64,000 bases of DNA. It comes from Pedobacter frigiditerrae (GTDB lineage: Bacteria; Bacteroidota; Bacteroidia; Sphingobacteriales; Sphingobacteriaceae). The stretch spans positions 372,001 to 436,000 of the forward strand of contig NZ_JAVTSS010000002.1 in NCBI RefSeq assembly GCF_032678705.1, given 5' to 3'. Both the position numbers and the translations under genes were made by a program. This document shows positions 44,642-54,543 of this stretch, one piece after another. Position 1 is the first letter of the stretch. Each line of letters begins with the position of its first letter. Under the pieces are notes generated by a model. It was not told where the DNA came from. It saw only the letters and a list, made by a program, of their open reading frames with translations, and searched no databases.

Positions 44642-45199
44642 ATGAAAAAGCAATTATCAACAGAGCAACATACAGAACTTATCAGCATATTAAAAGTCCG
44701 CTTTGAAAAAAACATGAATCGTCACCAGAACCTTGTGTGGGATAAAGTACAAGCTAAATTAGATGCAAGTCCTGAAAAAATGTGGTCGCTAGATGAAATG
44801 GAAACTACTGGTGGCGAACCCGATGTTGTTGATTATGATGAAAAAACTAATGAGTATATTTTTTATGATTGTTCAGCAGAAAGCCCAAAAGGTCGCAGGA
44901 GTATTTGTTACGACCACGTAGCTCTGGAAGCAAGGAAAGAACATAAACCTGAAAACAGTGCTATAAATATGGCTGCGGAAATGGGAATTGAGCTTTTAAC
45001 AGAAAAACAATATAGAGCATTGCAACAACTGGGAAATTTTGACTTGAAAACATCTAGTTGGATAATAACGCCTCCTGCAATTAGGAAACTTAAAGGAGCG
45101 CTTTTCGCTGATAGACGTTATGATACCGTTTTTGTTTACCATAACGGGGCAGAATCTTATTACGCGGCAAGAGGATTTCGTGGTTCGCTGAGGGTTTAA
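44642..45199 (+). CDS. DUF4256 protein
   Basis: 185 residues with the DUF4256 core (MWSLDEMETTGGEPDVV, CSAESPKGRRSICYDHVALEARKEHKP, ELLTEKQYRALQQLGNFDLKTSSWI). Cytoplasmic, function unknown. It follows the YdeI-like gene by 70 bp and may share control with the ArsR group. Confidence 0.88.
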   Translation: MKKQLSTEQHTELISILKVRFEKNMNRHQNLVWDKVQAKLDASPEKMWSLDEMETTGGEPDVVDYDEKTNEYIFYDCSAESPKGRRSICYDHVALEARKEHKPENSAINMAAEMGIELLTEKQYRALQQLGNFDLKTSSWIITPPAIRKLKGALFADRRYDTVFVYHNGAESYYAARGFRGSLRV

Positions 45200-45239
45200 G
45201 ATTACATAAAAATTTCTGTTCCAAATTTGCACTTACAAA

Positions 45240-45719
45240 ATGAACCAAATAAAACTTAAAAAATTTATCTTCTTATGTTTTATTCTGATTACATCAAGTT
45301 GTTATCACGATGAACATGATACATCAAAAAAAGCCTTAAACAAGACCAAGATAGTTCGTGATAATTTTAAAAAAGTTAGAGATAGCAGTACTAGAATAGT
45401 TATCAAACTTTACAATATTGATGAACATAGTAATATGATGGAAGATACATCTAAAGCAATTTGGTCAAACTCAATTGTAAATTTTAATGAATTAAAACAG
45501 TTTGACCATCTCTTTAATTCGATCAAAAATGGAGGATATAGTTGTTGCCCAAGAACGCATTATAAACTATCTTTTTATCAAGGTAAATATAAAATTATGA
45601 CCTATAATGTGGATACGATTTCTCGAAAAAACAAAGCACTGTTTTTTGATAATGATTTTCAAACATCATATTTAATTTCCTTAGAGGAGTGGAATAAATT
45701 TCTAAATAAAAAGCAATAA
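45240..45719 (+). CDS. Lipoprotein of unknown function
   Basis: 159 residues: basic start, hydrophobic segment and lipobox SSC (Cys21). The mature part is small, charged, and not assigned to a family. It stands after the DUF4256 gene by 40 bp. Confidence 0.65.
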   Translation: MNQIKLKKFIFLCFILITSSCYHDEHDTSKKALNKTKIVRDNFKKVRDSSTRIVIKLYNIDEHSNMMEDTSKAIWSNSIVNFNELKQFDHLFNSIKNGGYSCCPRTHYKLSFYQGKYKIMTYNVDTISRKNKALFFDNDFQTSYLISLEEWNKFLNKKQ

Positions 45720-45730
45720 ACAATTAGCTC

Positions 45731-45784
45731 GCTGTTCGAGATTTGCAATCTCGAAACTACTATCTGTAGATTTTCAATCCCCCA
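45731..45784. repeat. GTTCGAGAT inverted repeat unit (copy 2)
   Basis: GCTGTTCGAGATT / AATCTCGAAAC hairpin followed by GATTTTCAATCCCC; related to 30944-31003. It could be a terminator for the lipoprotein gene. Confidence 0.5.
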
Positions 45785-45876
45785 TTATTTCATACATCCT
45801 TAAAACTTTACACCTAACCTACACGTTATTTAAATATTAATTTCGAACTTGTTTCCAACTCGAGTTTTACCTATTT

Positions 45877-46533
45877 ATGGATAACATTTTACAAAACAGT
45901 CATTTTCTTACGCAGAGCGAAGTCAATAAATTTCTGATTGCCACATTACTTTGCGGATTAATTGGTCTAGAACGTGAGTTTAGAAGTAAACAAGCCGGAC
46001 TAAAAACAATGATCATGATTGGTTTGGGCTCTACCCTGTTTACCATTTTATCTGTCAAGATTGGTTTAAATAGTCAAGACAGAATTGCTTCAAACATTGT
46101 AACCGGAATTGGTTTTTTAGGCGCTGGTGTTATTTTTAAAGAAGACAATCAAGTTAAGGGCTTAACCACTGCCTGTGTAATATGGATAGTTGCCGCAATT
46201 GGAATGGCTGTAGGAAGCGATTATTATGAGCAAGCCATCGGGGTTACATTTGTAGTTTTATTGGCACTTTTGATATTCCCTTATGTAGAGAATTTTGTAG
46301 AACGTCGTTTTACCAAAAGAACCTATCGCATTGTAAAAAGATATGAAAACGAAAGTTTAGACGATTATGAGGAATACATTAGAAATTCGAAACTAAAACT
46401 AAGCAGAGGCAAACAAGAGTTAGCAAACGGCATCATCAGCGGCAGTTGGACAGCAGTTGGCAGCCCTAAAAACCATCAAAAATTTGTAGACAGAATGTTG
46501 CAGGACAAAAAGATTATTGCGTTTGATTTTTAA
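45877..46533 (+). CDS. MgtC/SapB-family membrane protein
   Basis: 218 residues with four predicted spans in the first 140 residues and the MgtC signature (LLCGLIGLEREFRSKQAGLKTMIMIGLGS). MgtC-like proteins affect magnesium homeostasis or virulence-linked stress in other bacteria. The C-terminal 75 residues form a soluble domain. No direct regulatory site is apparent. Confidence 0.92.
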   Translation: MDNILQNSHFLTQSEVNKFLIATLLCGLIGLEREFRSKQAGLKTMIMIGLGSTLFTILSVKIGLNSQDRIASNIVTGIGFLGAGVIFKEDNQVKGLTTACVIWIVAAIGMAVGSDYYEQAIGVTFVVLLALLIFPYVENFVERRFTKRTYRIVKRYENESLDDYEEYIRNSKLKLSRGKQELANGIISGSWTAVGSPKNHQKFVDRMLQDKKIIAFDF

Positions 46534-46589
46534 GTTCTCAATAACGATTTGGGAAGAAAAATATGCCATGAAAAACTGGCTCAGTAATA

Positions 46590-46651
46590 TAAACCCGATT
46601 GAAACGGAAAGCTTAATTCTTCATTAAGCTTGAAGAGAAAAGCGGGACTGG
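46590..46651. repeat. Dispersed palindromic repeat related to 5286-5381
   Basis: AAACCCGATTGAAACGG, then AAGCTTAAT / ATTAAGCTT hairpin, then AAAGCGGGACTGG. Intergenic, between convergent genes. Confidence 0.5.
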
Positions 46652-46757
46652 TTTTGCGAAAAGCTACTCACATTCATTTTCAAAATAATGATTAAGACTT
46701 AACCTACCTGCATCATTAATATACCCAATCAAGTTGGGTATGAAGCAATGTGCGATG

Positions 46758-48158
46758 TTACTCCATCTTAAAAACCAAAGCGTGTTTTAAATCCTTCGCA
46801 CCAATAGGCAACACGATTTCTAAATCATCTCCAATCTGCTTCCATTTCAAGGTAGATTTTAATCCGAACAATGTTACTTTTTTAGGCATTTTTGGTGGCG
46901 ATTTAATTCTAATTTTTAACGGAGCAACACTTTTCTCATCTATCAAATAAAGCGCATATAGAATCCCTGTTTTCGATTCAGTAAAACAAACATTTTCAGT
47001 TTTAAAGGGCGCAATTGGCCGTGTAGCGTAGATGGCTTCCTTATTAATATCCATCCAATTCCCTATCTCGGTTAACCTTTGCAAAACAGGTTCTGGGAAA
47101 GTTCCATCAGGCTTCGGACCAACGTCCAATAAAAAGTTTCCACCTTTTGCAACTACATCCACTAACAAGTGGATTAAGGTATTGGTACTTTTATAATTAT
47201 CATTTGGCACATACCCCCAAGCATCGCCCATTGTCATACAGGTTTCCCAAGGATAATTTAATGGTTTTTCGGGAATCTTTTGCTCTGGTGTTTGGTAGTT
47301 TTCGTATTCGCCATGAACAGTTCTATCTACTATGATTAACCCAGGTTGTTTTTCTCTAGCCATCTTGGCGATGTTTGGCATATTTATATCTTGGTCCCAG
47401 GCGGGAATTGGTGCACCCCAAGATAAAACCTCTTCATTAACAGTAGCTTTTGGCCTAACCCAGCCTCCATCTAACCATAAAATATCAACTGAGCCATAAT
47501 CGCTCATTAACTCTTCGATTTGGTTATAGGTAAATTTCTTAAAGTTATCCCAGCGTTGAGGATGCAAGCGAATATCATAGTTGTTATTCCGATCTGGCGT
47601 CGCATATCTTGGCCACCAATAATTTTCATTGTGCCAATCTGGTTTAGAGAAATAAGCGCCAATCATAAATCCTTCTTTTCTAAAAGCCGAAAACACTTCT
47701 TTAGCTATGTTTGCTTTAGAATTTGTGGCAAAAGGAACATCGCTCCCAGTAATTTTATAAGTAGATTGTTTAGTATCGAACATTGCAAAACCATCATGGT
47801 GTTTGGTTGTAAAAACCACATACTGCATTCCTGCTTTTTTAGCATAGCTAGCCCAAATGGTAGGATCAAACTTTACAGGATTAAATTGTTTACTGATGTC
47901 GAAATACCATTTTTTGTATTCTTCGTAATTTTTGGTGCTATCGCGAGGAATCCAACTTGCATCTTCAGAATTTATGCTCCATGATTCTACAATTCCTGGA
48001 ATGGCGTAAATACCCCAATGCATAAATAGGCCAAATTTTTTCTCTCCCCATTGGGATAATTTAGCCGCTACTTTTCCATCAGCAGGTGCTTTGTAGGTTT
48101 GAGAAACAGCAAAAAAACTGATAAAAACAAGACAAAATACAACAACTATTTTCTTCAT
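46758..48158 (-). CDS. GH29 alpha-L-fucosidase, exported
   Basis: 466 residues with a signal peptide (1-19, ending SFFAVSQ). The glycoside hydrolase family 29 pattern includes [20 protein letters not shown], the [11 protein letters not shown] motif (His120/121), and nucleophile Asp230 in DILWLDGGW. It removes fucose from glycans in the periplasm or outside the cell. It is not in a clear polysaccharide-utilisation locus here. Confidence 0.95.
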   Translation of the reverse strand: MKKIVVVFCLVFISFFAVSQTYKAPADGKVAAKLSQWGEKKFGLFMHWGIYAIPGIVESWSINSEDASWIPRDSTKNYEEYKKWYFDISKQFNPVKFDPTIWASYAKKAGMQYVVFTTKHHDGFAMFDTKQSTYKITGSDVPFATNSKANIAKEVFSAFRKEGFMIGAYFSKPDWHNENYWWPRYATPDRNNNYDIRLHPQRWDNFKKFTYNQIEELMSDYGSVDILWLDGGWVRPKATVNEEVLSWGAPIPAWDQDINMPNIAKMAREKQPGLIIVDRTVHGEYENYQTPEQKIPEKPLNYPWETCMTMGDAWGYVPNDNYKSTNTLIHLLVDVVAKGGNFLLDVGPKPDGTFPEPVLQRLTEIGNWMDINKEAIYATRPIAPFKTENVCFTESKTGILYALYLIDEKSVAPLKIRIKSPPKMPKKVTLFGLKSTLKWKQIGDDLEIVLPIGAKDLKHALVFKME

Positions 48159-48211
48159 CTGAATGTTTTAAACTTCGTATCACAAAATACACAAATATCG
48201 TTAAAAGTATA

Positions 48212-48219
48212 TAGCTTTG
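48212..48219 (+). promoter_or_regulatory. -7 box of the serine deaminase gene
   Basis: TAGCTTTG, 5 bp before the ATG at 48225, as for purD; no -33 TTTG is clear. Confidence 0.4.
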
Positions 48220-48224
48220 TGCCT

Positions 48225-49652
48225 ATGCCAAATGAACAGATTTCAGTTTTCGATATTTTTAAAATAGGAATTGGCCCATCAAGCTCGCATACTTTGGGAC
48301 CTTGGAGAGCCGCACAACAATTTACATCATTTCTAAAAAGAGAAGGATTATTAAATGAGGTTGAACAGGTAAAAATATTGCTTTATGGTTCTTTAGCTAA
48401 AACCGGTAAAGGACACGGAACTGATATTGCTATTTTATTAGGTTTAGCTGGCGGTGACCCTGTAACTTTTGATGTAAATGCAATTGACAGTACAGTTGAA
48501 GAAATAAAAACTAGTCAGAAATTATTATTAGGCGGCGAACAAAATATCAATTTCTCCTATAACGATGATTTGATCTTTCTCTTTATGGAAAGTCTACCTT
48601 TTCACCCAAATGCTGTTACTTTTCAAGCTTTTTTAAATACTGGCAAAGCTTTTTCTGAAACCTATTATTCAATTGGCGGTGGTTTTGTAGTTAAGGATGG
48701 AGAAAATGGAAGTGAAAAAGAACAGGTAGACCTACCATTTCCTGTCGAAAAAGCTAGCGAACTTTTACATTGGTGTTTATCTACTGGACTGAAAGTTAGC
48801 GAAGTAGTAATGGAAAACGAAGCTGCTTGGCGACCAGAAGCTGAAACAAAAAAGGGCATATTAAAACATTTTCAAGTGATAAAGGAATGTATTTATCGCG
48901 GCAGTCATACAGGTGGTTTTTTACCTGGCGGATTGGATGTTGCCCGAAGAGCATTAAAATTAAATCAGCGTTTAATTAAAGGACAAACTTATACAGATTA
49001 CGATTCATGGGTTGCCGCAATTAGAAATGGAGGTAACGGTTTCAATTATATTTTAGATTGGGTAAGTTGTTTTGCCTTGGCAGTTAATGAAGAAAATGCC
49101 GCCTTTGGAAGAGTGGTTACAGCGCCGACAAATGGTGCTGCTGGTGTGATTCCTGCTGTTTTACAGTATTTCATTACCTTTTGCGATGGTTATGATGAAG
49201 ACAAGATCATCCAGTTTATCGCTTGCGCTTCTGAAGTTGGCAGTATATTTAAAAAAGGTGCTACGATTTCTGCAGCAATGGGTGGTTGTCAGGCAGAGAT
49301 TGGCGTTTCATCTGCAATGGCTGCCGCAGCATTAACGGAAGTTTTAGGCGGCTCGCAACGCCAAGTTTTAATGGCTGCAGAAATTGCAATGGAGCATCAT
49401 TTAGGTTTAACCTGTGACCCAATTGGTGGATTAGTTCAAATCCCTTGCATAGAACGTAATACAATGGGTGCCATCAAGGCGATAACTGCTAGTCAGTTGG
49501 CGTTACAAAGTAATCCTGATAAGGCAAAAGTAAGTTTAGATGCAGTGGTAAATACAATGTGGGAAACTGCCTTAGATATGAATTCTAAATACAAAGAAAC
49601 TTCTGACGGTGGCTTGGCAACAAATATACCATTGAGTTTGCCAGAGTGTTAG
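48225..49652 (+). CDS. sdaA: L-serine ammonia-lyase (iron-sulfur type)
   Basis: 475 residues, single-chain form: beta domain start [24 protein letters not shown], then alpha domain with the [4Fe-4S] cysteines in [14 protein letters not shown] and [18 protein letters not shown]. It turns L-serine to pyruvate and ammonia. The ATG at 48225 is preferred over an upstream in-frame start (48099) that overlaps the divergent fucosidase start and lacks the family sequence. Confidence 0.96.
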   Translation: MPNEQISVFDIFKIGIGPSSSHTLGPWRAAQQFTSFLKREGLLNEVEQVKILLYGSLAKTGKGHGTDIAILLGLAGGDPVTFDVNAIDSTVEEIKTSQKLLLGGEQNINFSYNDDLIFLFMESLPFHPNAVTFQAFLNTGKAFSETYYSIGGGFVVKDGENGSEKEQVDLPFPVEKASELLHWCLSTGLKVSEVVMENEAAWRPEAETKKGILKHFQVIKECIYRGSHTGGFLPGGLDVARRALKLNQRLIKGQTYTDYDSWVAAIRNGGNGFNYILDWVSCFALAVNEENAAFGRVVTAPTNGAAGVIPAVLQYFITFCDGYDEDKIIQFIACASEVGSIFKKGATISAAMGGCQAEIGVSSAMAAAALTEVLGGSQRQVLMAAEIAMEHHLGLTCDPIGGLVQIPCIERNTMGAIKAITASQLALQSNPDKAKVSLDAVVNTMWETALDMNSKYKETSDGGLATNIPLSLPEC

Positions 49653-49654
49653 TT

Positions 49655-49690
49655 TGGTTCATTGGTTCATTGGTTCAATAGTTCATTAGC
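49655..49690 (+). repeat. 8-bp tandem repeat, TTCATTGG
   Basis: Four degenerate copies of TTCATTGG just 3' of the serine deaminase gene. Confidence 0.6.
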
Positions 49691-49706
49691 ATAAGCAATC
49701 CAATCT

Positions 49707-49800
49707 TGTCATTCTGAACGCATTTGTCATTCAGAGCGAAGCGAAGAATCTATACTTAGAACTCTCTTAGCAGCAGATTCCTGCAAAGTCGGAATGACAG
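49707..49800. repeat. GTCATTCTGAACG repeat with inverted partner
   Basis: TTGTCATTCTGAACG, TTGTCATTCAGAGCG, GCGAAGAATCT, then reverse form AGATTCCTGCAAAGTCGGAATGACAG (in pieces). Similar sequence at 50811-50846. Confidence 0.55.
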
Positions 49801-49835
49801 AACTTTTTCTTCTTGTATTCCTTTCGCTAGTTCTA

Positions 49836-50750
49836 TTAAACCAATCCCGAATAAGTTAAAACTAGCCACCAAATTCCGGTAGTTAAAAAGGATAATACAA
49901 TACCAATTCCAACCACTAAATTAGATACTTTTGGATTGAGGTTATACTGATCTGCAACAACTCCTGCAGTTAATAACGTGGGCATTGCCATCTCAAAAAT
50001 GGTAATTTTTGTAATTATGCCTGTTAAGCCAAATATCAATGCTATAATTAGAATAAGCATCGGCGCAAGTATTAACTTGTATATTAAAGCAATGCTGATG
50101 TATTTTAACTCAGAAAACCAGCCGCCAAATTTTAACTGTAAACCGATAGAGAATAATGCCAACGGACCAACTGTTCCAGCAAGCTTATCAAACAAAGTAT
50201 CTAATGGTGATAAATTAATAAATCTGGGTAAAACTAAAGCTAACACACAGCCTATAAACGGAGGAAAAGTCAGTACTTTTTTTACCACAAGCCGAACATT
50301 TAGTTTCTGATCTTGCGAGGATTTTATGGCTACAATAATACCAATTGTAGAAAGTAAGGTGAAAGTAATCTGATCACAAATGATGGCAATTGCTAACTCC
50401 TTTTCACTAAAATAGGCCATAATTAATGGAAACCCAATAAATGAAGTATTACTCAATGAACTAGTTAACTTCATTCCTCCGGCTGTTGCCAAGCTCATTT
50501 TAGGATTTATCCTTTTATAAAATGTGATGTATAGCCAACCAAAAACCCAAACACAAATAGGTGCAAGTATTGGCAGCAGCAATTCTTTTGTGAAAGTAAT
50601 ATGTGGTAAATATTTAAACGATACTGCTGGCAATGCTATGTAAATAATCCAAGCATTTATCCCTTTATGCGCATCTTTTGGTAAGATTTTATTTTTCCTG
50701 AAAAGAATCCCTGCAATAATGCATAAACCTATAAGAATAAAATTTGCCAT
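49836..50750 (-). CDS. AEC-family carrier
   Basis: About 304 residues with roughly ten hydrophobic spans, the auxin efflux carrier/AEC fold (FILIGLCIIAGILFRKNK.., LSNTSFIGFPLIMAYFSEKEL). Such proteins export or take up organic anions; the substrate is unknown. The ATG at 50750 (MANFILIG) fits family starts; an ATG at 50777 adds an unlikely MIYPIFADD stretch. Confidence 0.88.
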   Translation of the reverse strand: MANFILIGLCIIAGILFRKNKILPKDAHKGINAWIIYIALPAVSFKYLPHITFTKELLLPILAPICVWVFGWLYITFYKRINPKMSLATAGGMKLTSSLSNTSFIGFPLIMAYFSEKELAIAIICDQITFTLLSTIGIIVAIKSSQDQKLNVRLVVKKVLTFPPFIGCVLALVLPRFINLSPLDTLFDKLAGTVGPLALFSIGLQLKFGGWFSELKYISIALIYKLILAPMLILIIALIFGLTGIITKITIFEMAMPTLLTAGVVADQYNLNPKVSNLVVGIGIVLSFLTTGIWWLVLTYSGLV

Positions 50751-50810
50751 ATCATCGGCAAATATAGGGTAAATCATCCAGAGAGAAGCTTTGAGATCTT
50801 ATTTTAAGAA

Positions 50811-50846
50811 TCCATCGAACAGATTCCTCGTGCCTCGGAATGACAA
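50811..50846. repeat. GTCATTC-type dispersed repeat (reverse orientation)
   Basis: GAACAGATTCCTCGTGCC then TCGGAATGACAAAG; matches the 49707 element in reverse. Located between the AEC and DUF58 genes. Confidence 0.5.
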
Positions 50847-50902
50847 AGTTTTGTAGATATCTCAATGCCTTCCACCCTCAACCTTATCTCCTTGCGCCTT
50901 TC

Positions 50903-52249
50903 TTAAATCTGTTGTCTAGCCTTTATAGCCAAATATCTATTTACCACATTTACGGTTAAATTTTGTGGTGGAGTTAACATACTTAAAATACCATGTTTTG
51001 CTAATTCTTTAACCATCAATTTCTTTTCGAAAGCGAATTTTTCTGCGATGGTTTTAATGTAAATACCTTCTACATTTTCTGCTGGTTTTTCGCTTAAAGA
51101 TTTTAAAGTGGTATTCTCAAAAAATACAACCAGTAATAGGTGGAACTTAGCAATACGTTTTAAAAACGGCAATTGTCTTTCTAAAGCACTCATACTTTCG
51201 AAGTTGGTAAAGAAAACCACTAAACTTCTCTGTTTTAGAGTTGCTCTAATGCTAATGTACAAAGCTTCCATATCTGCTTCCAGGTAACGGGTTTTTTCTT
51301 TGTACAACACATCCATAATTTTGTTTAGTTGCATTGGTCGGCGGTCGGCTGGCACAATACTTCCAGTTTTTTCCGCAATAGTTATCAGCCCTGCTTTATC
51401 TTCTTTAATTAGTGCTACGCTGCTTAAAATTAAACTGGCATTAATGGCATAATCGAGCAGGCTTAAACCTTCAAAAGGCATTTTCATTGCCCTCGATTTA
51501 TCAATTACACAATAAACGTGTTGCGCTTTTTCGTCGGTATAAGAGTTAACCATTAAATCGCCTTTGCGAGCTGTCGCTTTCCAATTGATGGTTCGATAAT
51601 CATCTCCTGGAACATAATTTTTAACCTGGTCAAATTCCATGCTATGACCAACCCTTCTCATTTTTTTAATCCCGATATCGGTTAAACGATTGGAAACAGC
51701 CATCAATTCGTACTGCCTCATCTTTAAAAAAGACGGATAAACTGGAACAATTTTATCACCAGCAACATTAAATCTTCGGCTCAATAGTTTTAATGGCGAT
51801 TGAACATATAATCGCGTTAAACCGAAATCATACTCACCACGTTTGGTTGGTCTCAATAAATAACTGATGGATTTTTGCTCACGACTGGCTAAATTGGTAG
51901 TAAACCATAAATCACGTTTTTGGAATTGGAAGGGAATTTCATCAATAATCCCAATGCTTACAGGAAAGCTATAGAAATTTTCGAGGTAGATTTTAAGTTC
52001 GTTATCATCGCCATTGCTTAAACGCTCCGGTATTTCTCGCCTTAAAAAAACACCTCTTTCAGTTCGGTATAAAAGCAATAAATCAACAATAACCAAAGCC
52101 ATTAAAACCGCAAAAACGAAATAAGGTAAATCGCCTAGAATTGGAATAAAGAAAGAAAATAAAAACAACGTTACGCATACACCAATGGCGATGAATAATC
52201 GTGTGCCTAAAAACAGGTCTGTATAATATTTTCTAAAAAAGTTCTTCAT
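50903..52249 (-). CDS. DUF58 (vWA-like) protein
   Basis: 448 residues: two N-terminal spans (about 15-60), then the DUF58 core (GDDYRTINWKATARKGDLMVNSYTDEKAQHVYCVIDKSRAM). The DUF58 region resembles a von Willebrand A domain that can bind metal-dependent ligands. It is the last gene of the MoxR cluster on the minus strand. In related clusters it works with the MoxR ATPase. Confidence 0.93.
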   Translation of the reverse strand: MKNFFRKYYTDLFLGTRLFIAIGVCVTLFLFSFFIPILGDLPYFVFAVLMALVIVDLLLLYRTERGVFLRREIPERLSNGDDNELKIYLENFYSFPVSIGIIDEIPFQFQKRDLWFTTNLASREQKSISYLLRPTKRGEYDFGLTRLYVQSPLKLLSRRFNVAGDKIVPVYPSFLKMRQYELMAVSNRLTDIGIKKMRRVGHSMEFDQVKNYVPGDDYRTINWKATARKGDLMVNSYTDEKAQHVYCVIDKSRAMKMPFEGLSLLDYAINASLILSSVALIKEDKAGLITIAEKTGSIVPADRRPMQLNKIMDVLYKEKTRYLEADMEALYISIRATLKQRSLVVFFTNFESMSALERQLPFLKRIAKFHLLLVVFFENTTLKSLSEKPAENVEGIYIKTIAEKFAFEKKLMVKELAKHGILSMLTPPQNLTVNVVNRYLAIKARQQI

Positions 52250-52261
52250 TTCTCATGTTTT

Positions 52262-52305
52262 TCGTCATATCGACAGAGCTTAGTGACGAGATATCTATTT
52301 TCGCC
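52262..52305. repeat. GTCATATCGAC dispersed repeat
   Basis: CGTCATATCGACAGAG then GACGAGATATCTA, between DUF58 and MoxR genes on the same strand; family of 10882. Confidence 0.5.
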
Positions 52306-52381
52306 TTGCGATTATTTCACTGATGATAGGGATTTCACCGATTTGCATCTCCAAACTGAAAACTCACAACTGCCAACTGAT

Positions 52382-53359
52382 TTACCTCGGTACCTCTATC
52401 TTTTTAATAATCTGCGCTACAACATCGCTGGTCGTTAAACCTTCCATTTCCTTTTCAGGACTTAGCATAATTCTGTGTGCTAAAACTGGGGCAGCAACTT
52501 TAATAATGTCGTCTGGCGTTACAAAATCGCGACCAGCCATTGCAGCAATTGCTTTTGCACCATTAATCATTGCTAGAGAAGCTCTTGGTGAGGCACCTAA
52601 ATACAAAGATTTATTGTTACGTGTTTCGTGAGTAATCTGCGCCGCATAAGCCAATAATTTAGGCTCTACAAATAATGCTTTAATTGTTGCCCTCAACGAT
52701 TTGATTTGCTCAATTGATAAAACCGCTGTTATCTCATTTAATTGGTCGACAGTTTTTAGCTGGTGCTGATTAGTTAAAATTTCAACTTCTTCTTCCAATG
52801 AGGGATATTTAACTTCAATCTTGAACAGAAAGCGGTCTAATTGCGCTTCAGGCAAACGGTAAGTTCCCTCCTGTTCAATCGGGTTTTGAGTAGCCAAAAC
52901 CATAAAAGGTTCTTCCAAAACATAGGTATTTCCGTCCACCGTAATTTGGCGTTCTTCCATTGCCTCAAACAATGCAGATTGTGTTTTTGCTGGCGCACGA
53001 TTAATCTCATCTACCAAAATGATATTGCCGAAAATCGGTCCTTGCCTAAACTGAAATTCTGCTGTTTTCGGACTAAAAACCGCTGTTCCCAAAACATCCG
53101 AAGGCATTAAATCTGGTGTAAACTGTATCCTTGAAAACGTTGCTGAGATACATTTTGCAACCAACTTGGCACTTAACGTTTTTGCAACTCCTGGTACACC
53201 TTCCAACAATAAGTGACCGTCTGCTAGTAAACCAGCAATTAGCAAGTCGATCGTATCTTTCTGACCAACAATAACTTTCCCCAACGATTGCTTAATTTGC
53301 TCTACAGCAGCATTCAATTGCGTTAAATCGGTTCTTTGGTTAAACATTTCCTGTTCCAT
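52382..53359 (-). CDS. MoxR-type AAA+ ATPase
   Basis: 325 residues: Walker A GVPGVAKT (54-61), Walker B ILVDEINRAPAKTQSALFEAMEE, and PRASLAMINGAKAIA. MoxR proteins act as chaperone-like ATPases that mature or activate partner proteins, often with vWA-domain partners. The DUF58 gene directly downstream is the likely partner. Confidence 0.96.
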   Translation of the reverse strand: MEQEMFNQRTDLTQLNAAVEQIKQSLGKVIVGQKDTIDLLIAGLLADGHLLLEGVPGVAKTLSAKLVAKCISATFSRIQFTPDLMPSDVLGTAVFSPKTAEFQFRQGPIFGNIILVDEINRAPAKTQSALFEAMEERQITVDGNTYVLEEPFMVLATQNPIEQEGTYRLPEAQLDRFLFKIEVKYPSLEEEVEILTNQHQLKTVDQLNEITAVLSIEQIKSLRATIKALFVEPKLLAYAAQITHETRNNKSLYLGASPRASLAMINGAKAIAAMAGRDFVTPDDIIKVAAPVLAHRIMLSPEKEMEGLTTSDVVAQIIKKIEVPR

Positions 53360-53361
53360 AT

Positions 53362-54543
53362 CTATTGGTCTTGTTTATAAAATTGTTCAATTATTTTATT
53401 TAACGTGATCAGTTGTTGGTCTCTAACCATACCCCCTGCGTTAAGGTAAATTATTTCAGTAAAAAGTTCTTCTATCACTTCCTCGGTTGCTCCTGAAACC
53501 CTAATTAATGTTTCTTTAAATTCTTGGTTGATATTGATGGTTTTTAACCTGTATTTACTACGAATGTATTCCATCAAATAGATTACCTTTTTCTCCGCAA
53601 TATCTCTATTATTTCGTTGCTGATAATAAACCCTACCCACAACATTTACAAATTCTACTGATGTATTTTTTAGTCTATCAATTACCGGAATAACTCTTTG
53701 GCGCCTCTTAATTTCAAAAAGTACAAATACAACTAAACTTAGCAAAGCGATGTAATATGCCCAACGCAATTGGTCGTATTCAAAAAATACTCGTAAAACT
53801 GATTTATTTTGAGCAGCAGGACGAGTAAAATGTTCATCCCAAATTAAATTTTTCGCTTTTGGCAAATACGAAAGTGCCTTTGAAGCATAATCCAAACCAT
53901 CCTCTCTGAGTAAGCTATAATTAGTTAATAGCTCTGGATTTGGTAAAATAAATAATGACCCGCTGCCATATTTATATTGAATAAAATTGGCAAATTTCTT
54001 TTCTTTTTGCCCCAAAACGATAGCTTTTGATGAATCTACTTCGTAAAAATACTGCTCACTAATTCCCTTATCAAAATAATAATCATATTCTCTTTTTAAA
54101 TTTGGATTAACAAAGTTGATGGGATATTTCCTCTTATTCTGAAAGTTAAAATTAGAAGTAATGTTGATTTTCAAAGTATCGACCAACATCCCTTGAATAT
54201 TTGAAGCTGCAATGAAAATGTTATTGCCACCTTGCATATATTTTACCATCTCTTGGTAATCGAGCTTATCTATTTTTAAGTTTGAGGCGATAATGAAATA
54301 GTTAGATTTTCCTTCTGGCTTTTCTTTAATGTTGCTGTAAACATCGTTATCTACAGTTCTTACTTGAACACCAGGAAATAAATCGGTAATTCTTTGACGT
54401 AGAATGTAGGTGCCAAATGGAATTTTATCTGCACTTAAATAAGACGGCGACCAATCAGTTGGTTTTGGTTTAAAATATTGCGCTACAAAATAAACGACCA
54501 ATAAAACACTCCCAAAAACTAAATACTTTCTAAATCCTTTCAT
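53362..54543 (-). CDS. DUF4350 membrane protein
   Basis: 393 residues with an N-terminal span (about 7-23), a periplasmic DUF4350 domain (YILRQRITDLFPGVQVRTV), and a second span near 260, with a cytoplasmic tail. Function unknown, but the gene regularly lies in MoxR clusters. Overlaps the next gene by 4 bp (ATGA) and is 2 bp from the moxR gene. Confidence 0.88.
   Translation of the reverse strand: MKGFRKYLVFGSVLLVVYFVAQYFKPKPTDWSPSYLSADKIPFGTYILRQRITDLFPGVQVRTVDNDVYSNIKEKPEGKSNYFIIASNLKIDKLDYQEMVKYMQGGNNIFIAASNIQGMLVDTLKINITSNFNFQNKRKYPINFVNPNLKREYDYYFDKGISEQYFYEVDSSKAIVLGQKEKKFANFIQYKYGSGSLFILPNPELLTNYSLLREDGLDYASKALSYLPKAKNLIWDEHFTRPAAQNKSVLRVFFEYDQLRWAYYIALLSLVVFVLFEIKRRQRVIPVIDRLKNTSVEFVNVVGRVYYQQRNNRDIAEKKVIYLMEYIRSKYRLKTININQEFKETLIRVSGATEEVIEELFTEIIYLNAGGMVRDQQLITLNKIIEQFYKQDQ

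Noticed and set aside
47520..47984. Plus-strand open frame within the fucosidase gene
   Set aside because: Antisense to strongly conserved GH29 codons.
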